From: Armatimonadota bacterium
GTDB lineage: Bacteria; Armatimonadota; Zipacnadia; Zipacnadales; UBA11051
Length of the DNA: 6,551 nt
Assembly: GCA_003542955.1 (NCBI GenBank)
Contig: DPJP01000335.1
Location: forward strand, 14,680 to 21,230
Direction of reading: 5' to 3'
Part shown: piece after piece, positions 1 through 4,296 of the stretch
Numbering within the stretch: position 1 is the stretch's first letter
Layout of the letters: every line of letters begins with the position of its first letter
The notes under the pieces: generated by a model
The model's database searches: none
What the model saw: only the letters and a program-made list of their open reading frames with translations
What the model was told of the DNA's origin: nothing
Translations under genes and position numbers: made by a program

Positions 1-195
1 CCCGCCACGAACGTCTACTACTGGGGCGAGTGGGAACTGCCACACAACCAGGGCTGCAACCTGGCACTGGCCGACGGCCATGCTAAATGGTATAGCATGA
101 TTGGGCGCAACGTCGCCATCGGCGCCTCGACTGACGCCCTGTGTCAGCCGTACAGGATTCCTGGCCTCTACATCATGCCCGATGGCAGCCAGTAG
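1..195 (+). CDS. C-terminal fragment of an H-X9-DG prepilin-type (DUF1559-like) protein
   Basis: The gene enters from the left edge and is open from base 1 to a TAG at 193-195, leaving 64 visible residues. The fragment contains His15, exactly nine residues, then Asp25-Gly26 (HNQGCNLALADG). This is the H-X9-DG signature at the C-terminus of planctomycete-type proteins that carry an N-terminal prepilin cleavage/methylation helix. The following HAKWYS also fits, since these proteins usually have an aromatic residue shortly after the DG. Family members are predicted pseudopilin-like proteins anchored in the inner membrane, and they occur in many paralogues per genome; their function is not established. 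The N-terminal prepilin helix lies outside the window, so that half of the assignment is inferred. The gene converges on the cupin gene, 61 bp away on the opposite strand, so it is not part of the operon to the right. Confidence 0.85.
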   Translation, partial: PATNVYYWGEWELPHNQGCNLALADGHAKWYSMIGRNVAIGASTDALCQPYRIPGLYIMPDGSQ

Positions 196-207
196 GCTCG
201 GCTGACG

Positions 208-241
208 ACCGGTGCGCGGACAACCGCGAGGAAGCGCCGGT
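208..241. terminator. Nested hairpin between convergent genes (possible bidirectional terminator)
   Basis: The inner stem is perfect: CGCGG (215-219), loop ACAA, CCGCG (224-228). An outer stem pairs ACCGG (208-212) with CCGGT (237-241), with 2-nt and 8-nt internal gaps. It lies between the stop codons of two convergent genes, where a shared terminator would be expected. There is no T-tract on either side, so it is not a classical intrinsic terminator. In GC-rich DNA such a structure can arise by chance. Confidence 0.3.
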
Positions 242-256
242 GGGTGGAGCGGTACC

Positions 257-577
257 CTACTCCATCATCTTCGGGTGCGGAGTCTTCAGGATGATGAACA
301 CCGCCTCGTCATCTCCGGCGTTGCTCACATCCATCTGCGTGTCATAGGGCACTCCCAGCGCCTCACCGACGCCGAACATCTCGGTGCGCCCATCAAGCGA
401 CAACTGGAGCGTCCCGCTCATTGGCACCAGCAGCACATTGGAGTTGCTTCTGTGGGGTGGCAGCGCGCCTCCCGGCGCCAGCCGCGCCCGCATGATCTGG
501 ATGTGGTCGGTCTCCCACACGCTGGTTCGCTCGGGTCCGCTCGCAAGCTGAAGGTCAACACGTTGCAGGTCGGCCAT
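257..577 (-). CDS. Small single-domain cupin-fold protein with degenerate metal site
   Basis: A 106-residue protein, the usual size for one cupin barrel, with no signal peptide, so probably cytoplasmic. Cupin motif 1 is G-X5-H-X-H-X3-E-X6-G. Here the same spacing reads G36, H42, S44, V48, G55, so the second His and the Glu are replaced. Motif 2 is G-X5-P-X-G-X2-H-X3-N. Here it reads G71, P77, D79, M82, N86, so its His is Met. Only His42 remains of the four usual metal ligands, which argues against an ordinary metal-dependent dioxygenase or isomerase and towards a binding or sensory role. The start is well fixed: GGAG lies 8 nt upstream of the ATG, and an in-frame TGA (602-604 on the complement) blocks extension. 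The gene is divergent from the DUF1549 operon, and a functional link to it is unproven. The substrate cannot be named. Confidence 0.75.
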   Translation of the reverse strand: MADLQRVDLQLASGPERTSVWETDHIQIMRARLAPGGALPPHRSNSNVLLVPMSGTLQLSLDGRTEMFGVGEALGVPYDTQMDVSNAGDDEAVFIILKTPHPKMME

Positions 578-793
578 CGGGTGATCTCCATTTCCAGGAC
601 GTCATGCGGACCGAAGGCCCGCGCCTGAGACGATATGTCGTTGTCCCACAGACGGACCTGGTCGCGCTGAGTTCGCTGTGATCCTCGTACGCGCGGCCGG
701 GTTCGCAGGGCGAGTGTAGCGAGTAGACTCCCGGCAACCAGCCGCGGTTCAGGCTCTACCGTGGCCCGATCGTCACCCGCGCAGGCACGGGCA

Positions 794-822
794 TTGCAGA
801 TTGGCGGAATTGATGGTAGAAA
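794..822 (+). promoter_or_regulatory. Weak sigma70-like promoter candidate for the operon
   Basis: TTGCAG (794-799) is followed by a 17-bp spacer and TAGAAA (817-822). The matches to the TTGACA/TATAAT consensus are 3/6 and 4/6. The position is plausible, about 70 bp before the start of the DUF1549/DUF1553 gene. TTGACC (839-844) is a better -35 match but has no acceptable -10 at normal spacing. The promoter consensus of the host is unknown, so this is only a candidate. Confidence 0.22.
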
Positions 823-851
823 TGGTGCGTCTGCGCCATTGACCGTCGCCC

Positions 852-880
852 GAGTGAGTGGGAGTGAGTTCTGCAGAACT
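852..880. promoter_or_regulatory. Candidate operator: two direct repeats plus a 14-bp perfect palindrome
   Basis: GAGTGAGT occurs at 852-859 and again at 862-869, exactly 10 bp apart, about one helical turn. The second copy runs into a perfect palindrome, AGTTCTGCAGAACT (867-880). The palindrome ends just before the GGAG ribosome-binding motif (881-884) of the DUF1549/DUF1553 gene. This position suits a dimeric regulator that would block transcription or translation start. As RNA the palindrome would form a 5-bp stem with a TGCA loop. No known regulator matches it with certainty: the GTTC-N4-GAAC arrangement is the reverse of the Gram-positive LexA box. Confidence 0.4.
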
Positions 881-894
881 GGAGTCGAGCGGCA

Positions 895-2868
895 GTGCAT
901 CGGTCAGGCATGTGCAAGGCGCGTACTGAGTTCCTGGGCTGCTGCCTGATAGCGCTCACGCTCGGGGCCGTGTGTGGCCACGCTCCGTGTGCGCCCGAGG
1001 GGCAGGGAGGCCGCAGGCAGGCTGCCCGCGCCGCCTGGCATGAGGACGCCGTCATCGCACTGCGGCTGTTTGCCGGTCTGGAACTCACCGAGGAGCAGAA
1101 GGCCGGGCTCCAGACACTGCTTCGGGACTCGCAGGCGCAGACCCGCGCGGCCGAGGAGGCCGGCGGCCCCAATACGACCACGGAAGTCGGGCGCATCCAG
1201 CAGGAGACCTACCAGAAGGCCCTGCAGATGCTCAATCCCGAGCAGCGCACGGAGCTTTCGCTGCGCGTGCTGATCGCCCAGATGGCGCCTCCGGCCGGGC
1301 AACCTGCATTGGGAGACCTCCAGTTGCTCGCGCTGCTGACGGCGAAGCCGCCTCCCCCCCGAGGCGAGCAACCCGGGATCATCGTGCCCTTCGAGCAGCC
1401 CGGCCCCGTGACTCCGCTCACGGGCGTGGACAACCACGTGCTCGCCGCGCTGAAAGCGGCCGGCATCGAGCCGACACCCCTGTGCTCCGACGAGGTATTC
1501 ATCAGGCGCGTGACGCTCGACCTGACCGGCCAGCTCCCGACTGCCCGCGAGGTGCTCGACTTCCTCGCCGACCAGCGACCCGACAAGCGGGCTGCGCTCG
1601 TAGACCGATTGATGGAGCGCACGACCTTCGCCGACTACCAGACGATGAAGTGGTGCGACATCCTCCGCGTCAAGTCCGAGTTCCCGATCAACCTCTGGCC
1701 CAATGGAGTGGCGACCTACCACCGGTGGGTGCGCGAGGCCATCGCCACGAACATGCCCTATGACGAGTTCGCCCACGAACTGCTGAGCGCCAGCGGCAGC
1801 GACTTCCGCACGCCCTCGGTGAACTTCTACCGGGCCGTCGAGCAGCGCGATCCCGGGTCACTCGCCGAGGCGGTTGCGCTGACGTTCATGGGGACGCGAC
1901 TGCGCAACCGGCCGGATGAGCAGTTCAAGCAGATGGAGGTCTTCTTCACACGCGTCGGCTACAAGAAGACGGTCGAATGGAAGGACGAGCACGTCTACTG
2001 GACGCGCGAGCCGCTCGAGAACCCCGATGTCGTCTTCCCGGACGCGACGGCGGTCTCGATCCCGTTTGACCAGGACCCGCGCCGCGTATTCGCCGACTGG
2101 CTGACCGCAGGTGACAACGAGTGGTTCGCTCCGGTCGTGTGCAACCGCATCTGGTACTGGCTCATGGGGCGGGGCATCGTCGACCCGACGGACGATTTCA
2201 GGCCCGACAATCCACCCTCCAACCCGGCGCTCCTGGCCTACCTCGCCTCGGAGTTGATCGACTCCGACTACGACCTTCGGCACGTCTACAGGCTGATTCT
2301 CAACTCTCGCACCTACCAGCAATCATCGGCGGCGCGCACCGCGGACCCGCGCGCGGAGGCGCTGTTCGCCCATTACGTGATGAGGCCCGTCGAGGCGGAG
2401 GTTCTCCAGGACGCGCTCTGTGCCATATTCGGCAGGAACATCGGCTACTCGAGCCCCATACCCGAGCCGTTCACCTATATCCCCGATGCCCAGACGACGG
2501 TCTCGATGGCGGACGCGAGTATCTCGAGCCCCTTCCTGGAGGTCTTCGGGCGTCCGACGCGCGATAGCGGGTTCGAGGTCGATCGCAGCACCAAGATCAC
2601 CGAGTCACAGCGGATGTACTTCATCAACTCGACTGAACTCAACGGCTGGATACAGAACACGTGGCAGCTCCAGTCACTGGCCCCCGCGATGGGCAGGGAC
2701 CCGGCGGCAACCAGCGCGATGCTGTGGCTGACACTACTCTCGCGCTACCCGACAGATGCGGAGACCGCGGCGGCGGCGGAGTTCGTCAAGGCGAGTCCGA
2801 CCAGGGAGTCCATTCAGGACCTGGTGTGGGCACTGATCAACACCAGGGAGTTCTTCTGCAAGCACTGA
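895..2868 (+). CDS. Secreted DUF1549/DUF1553 protein lacking haem motif, with N-terminal LTxxQ-like helical region
   Basis: A 657-residue protein of the planctomycete PSCyt2/PSD1 class; no biochemical function is established for the family. The GTG start has GGAG 10 nt upstream; ATG at 910 (residue 6) is the alternative. A Sec signal lies near residues 12-31 (hydrophobic FLGCCLIALTLGAVCG). Residues 48-131 are charged and helical, with LTEEQ (64-68) and LNPEQR (113-118), reminiscent of Spy/LTXXQ proteins. A Pro-rich linker follows. DUF1549 begins at VDNHVLAALKAAGI (178-191) and includes RRVTLDLTGQLPT (204-216). DUF1553 runs from about 380 to the C-terminus, with DPRRVFADWL (394-403), NRIWYWLMGRGIVDP (417-431), DDFR (433-436), PPS (440-442), SRTYQQSS (471-478), SRYPT (616-620) and ALINTREFF (646-654). 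Relatives usually carry CxxCH between the two domains; here it reads GTRLRNRPDEQF (333-344), and no CxxCH exists anywhere. The gene leads the operon, 24 bp before the DUF1501 gene. Confidence 0.95.
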   Translation: MHRSGMCKARTEFLGCCLIALTLGAVCGHAPCAPEGQGGRRQAARAAWHEDAVIALRLFAGLELTEEQKAGLQTLLRDSQAQTRAAEEAGGPNTTTEVGRIQQETYQKALQMLNPEQRTELSLRVLIAQMAPPAGQPALGDLQLLALLTAKPPPPRGEQPGIIVPFEQPGPVTPLTGVDNHVLAALKAAGIEPTPLCSDEVFIRRVTLDLTGQLPTAREVLDFLADQRPDKRAALVDRLMERTTFADYQTMKWCDILRVKSEFPINLWPNGVATYHRWVREAIATNMPYDEFAHELLSASGSDFRTPSVNFYRAVEQRDPGSLAEAVALTFMGTRLRNRPDEQFKQMEVFFTRVGYKKTVEWKDEHVYWTREPLENPDVVFPDATAVSIPFDQDPRRVFADWLTAGDNEWFAPVVCNRIWYWLMGRGIVDPTDDFRPDNPPSNPALLAYLASELIDSDYDLRHVYRLILNSRTYQQSSAARTADPRAEALFAHYVMRPVEAEVLQDALCAIFGRNIGYSSPIPEPFTYIPDAQTTVSMADASISSPFLEVFGRPTRDSGFEVDRSTKITESQRMYFINSTELNGWIQNTWQLQSLAPAMGRDPAATSAMLWLTLLSRYPTDAETAAAAEFVKASPTRESIQDLVWALINTREFFCKH

Positions 2869-2880
2869 GTGTGAGTGAAG

Positions 2881-2885
2881 AGGGG
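2881..2885 (+). promoter_or_regulatory. Ribosome-binding site deciding the DUF1501 start
   Basis: AGGGG sits 7 nt before the ATG at 2893. It supports that codon over the in-frame GTG at 2875, which has only a weak purine stretch upstream and would add six residues in front of the Tat signal. Confidence 0.6.
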
Positions 2886-2892
2886 CCCGAAG

Positions 2893-4257
2893 ATGCAGGA
2901 GAGAGGTTGGCAAGCAGAACTCAGCCGGCGCGACTTTCTCAGACTCGGCCTCGGTGCCGCCGCTCTGCCGCTGTTGGCCCGTCTGGATGGGCTGGCAATG
3001 GCCGCGCCGGCTCAGACGGGTGCGCAGGCCGCAGCCACGGCCGCGGCGCCGAAGATCACCGCGAAGGCCAACTCCGTCATTCAGATATGGCTGTGGGGTG
3101 GGCCGTCGCACGTTGATACATTCGACCCTAAGCCCGGCCCCGGGCGCGACTACTGCGGACCACTCGACTCCCCGATTGACACGAATGTGCCCGGCGTGCA
3201 GATCAGCCAACTGCTCCCGAGACTCGCCGAGCAGGCCGACAAGTACTCGATCATCCGCGGGATGACGCACGGCATCAACGGCCACGAGACAGCCGCCTAC
3301 CGCGTACAGACGGGGCACGAGCCCGGCCACGGTCTGGTCTACCCGGGTATCGGGGCGATAGCAGCCCTCTTCAAGGGCTACGACCACGGCTACAAGAGCA
3401 GCATCCCGCCCTACGTTGTGTTGACGACACCCCAGGGGCGCTTCTCCGAGTCGGGCTTCCTCGGCCCCAAGTACAGACCCTTCGCGACCGGCGGCGACCC
3501 CAACAGGGACCCGTTCCTTGTCGAAGGCTTCGTTGTGCAGGGCATATCGAGCGAACGGCGCGAACGCCGACGTCAATTGCTCGCATCAGTCGATACACTG
3601 GCTCATGCCGCCGCGACGGTCCCGATTGTCGCGGAGACGAACCAGGCCGACGAGAACGCCTACGCGCTCATCAACAGTGAAGAGCTGAAGGTCTTCGACC
3701 TGACCACCGAGGGCGACGCGATGCGCGAGCAGTACGGACGCAACCGCTTTGGTCAGTCGTGCCTGATGGCGCGGCGCCTTGTTGAGATAGGTGTCCCCTA
3801 CATCACCATCAACTACGGCGGCTGGGACACGCACAAGCGGCATTTTGAGACCATCGGGCGCATGCAGCCGGAGATGGACCGGGCGATGGCGACGTTGCTG
3901 GTGGACCTCGAGAACCGCGGACTGCTTGAGAGCACCATCGTCTGGTGGGGAGGCGAGTTCGGCCGCACCCCGCGCGTGCAGTGGGAGCCGCCCTGGAACG
4001 GCGGGCGCAACCACTTTGGACCGGCCTTCTGCACCGTGCTTGCGGGCGGGGGCTTCAAGGGCGGCTGTGTGGTCGGCGCCACCAATGCAACGGGCGAGCA
4101 GGTGGCCGAGCGCCCCACGTACCCCGAGGATGCTCTCGGCAGCATCCTGATGCTGCTCGGGATTGATCCGGATGCGAAGATGCCTAACCCGGAAGGGATC
4201 GATGTCCCCGTCATGGCGCCACCCAAGGGGGGGCGGCTGACGGAGATCATGGTGTAG
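2893..4257 (+). CDS. Tat-exported DUF1501 family protein (alkaline phosphatase/sulfatase-like fold)
   Basis: A 454-residue protein, normal length for DUF1501. The Tat signal has SRRDFLRLG (11-19), then a hydrophobic Ala/Leu stretch ending near AMAAPA (35-40), so export in folded form is expected. Family landmarks occur in order: WLWGGPSHVDTFDPKPG (66-82), RGMTHGINGHE (122-132), TGHEP (140-144), NYGGWDTH (307-314), WWGGEFGRTPR (351-361), NGGRNHFGPAF (369-379) and a late AGGGFKGG. DUF1501 is assigned to the alkaline phosphatase-like superfamily. The conserved Asp and His residues in GPSHVDT, GGWDTH and GRNH are plausible metal-site residues, but no substrate is known. Many relatives read GRDH where this one has GRNH, a mild variation. 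The gene follows the DUF1549/DUF1553 gene by 24 bp, its standard partner, and the PPC gene starts 39 bp downstream. If the GTG at 2875 is used the protein has 460 residues. Confidence 0.96.
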   Translation: MQERGWQAELSRRDFLRLGLGAAALPLLARLDGLAMAAPAQTGAQAAATAAAPKITAKANSVIQIWLWGGPSHVDTFDPKPGPGRDYCGPLDSPIDTNVPGVQISQLLPRLAEQADKYSIIRGMTHGINGHETAAYRVQTGHEPGHGLVYPGIGAIAALFKGYDHGYKSSIPPYVVLTTPQGRFSESGFLGPKYRPFATGGDPNRDPFLVEGFVVQGISSERRERRRQLLASVDTLAHAAATVPIVAETNQADENAYALINSEELKVFDLTTEGDAMREQYGRNRFGQSCLMARRLVEIGVPYITINYGGWDTHKRHFETIGRMQPEMDRAMATLLVDLENRGLLESTIVWWGGEFGRTPRVQWEPPWNGGRNHFGPAFCTVLAGGGFKGGCVVGATNATGEQVAERPTYPEDALGSILMLLGIDPDAKMPNPEGIDVPVMAPPKGGRLTEIMV

Positions 4258-4284
4258 CTCGCGCGACAATCGTTCGGCAGCACC

Positions 4285-4288
4285 GGAG
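4285..4288 (+). promoter_or_regulatory. Ribosome-binding site of the PPC-domain gene
   Basis: GGAG sits 8 nt upstream of the ATG at 4297, in the 39-bp gap after the DUF1501 stop. The gap contains no terminator-like hairpin, which supports co-transcription. Confidence 0.6.
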
Positions 4289-4296
4289 TCTACCTG

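Larger units (their letters stand above)
578..894. other. 317-bp divergent intergenic region
   Basis: This stretch separates the start of the cupin gene (leftward) from the start of the DUF1549/DUF1553 gene (rightward), so it should carry both promoters. The right third holds the recognisable elements: a weak -35/-10-like pair (794-822), a lone TTGACC (839-844), two direct GAGTGAGT copies (852-859, 862-869), a 14-bp palindrome (867-880) and GGAG (881-884). For the leftward gene the best -10-like match is TACACT (713-718 on the complement), without a convincing -35. Open frames crossing the region on the minus strand lack coding support. I see no RNA gene or riboswitch fold. Confidence 0.5.

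Noticed and set aside
141..628. Two overlapping plus-strand frames (141-347 and 212-628) over the prepilin end and the cupin
   Set aside because: Both lie in the wrong frame or strand relative to the supported genes and show no recognisable protein features.
867..880. Palindrome read as a LexA/SOS box
   Set aside because: The half-sites are GTTC-N4-GAAC, the opposite orientation to the Gram-positive GAAC-N4-GTTC box, and they fit neither the E. coli CTGT-N8-ACAG nor the alphaproteobacterial GTTC-N7-GTTC pattern.
418..900. Minus-strand frame of 160 codons overlapping the cupin start, considered as an upstream gene or a frameshifted cupin N-terminus
   Set aside because: The cupin is already full length with its own GGAG site and an in-frame upstream stop. 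The alternative product has no motif and is Cys/Arg-rich where it overlaps the cupin.
1354..1360. Run of seven C in the DUF1549 gene (and seven G at 4227-4233 in the DUF1501 gene) as possible phase-variation tracts
   Set aside because: The runs are short, encode linker or C-terminal Pro/Gly codons, and are expected at this base composition. The frame continues correctly through both.
904..1776. Minus-strand open frame (290 codons) opposite the DUF1549 gene
   Set aside because: It is a codon-bias shadow; the plus strand carries the conserved DUF1549 motifs.
2875..2892. GTG at 2875 as the start of the DUF1501 gene
   Set aside because: It has no good ribosome-binding motif, whereas ATG 2893 has AGGGG 7 nt upstream and places the Tat motif at the usual distance from the N-terminus. 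It remains possible.
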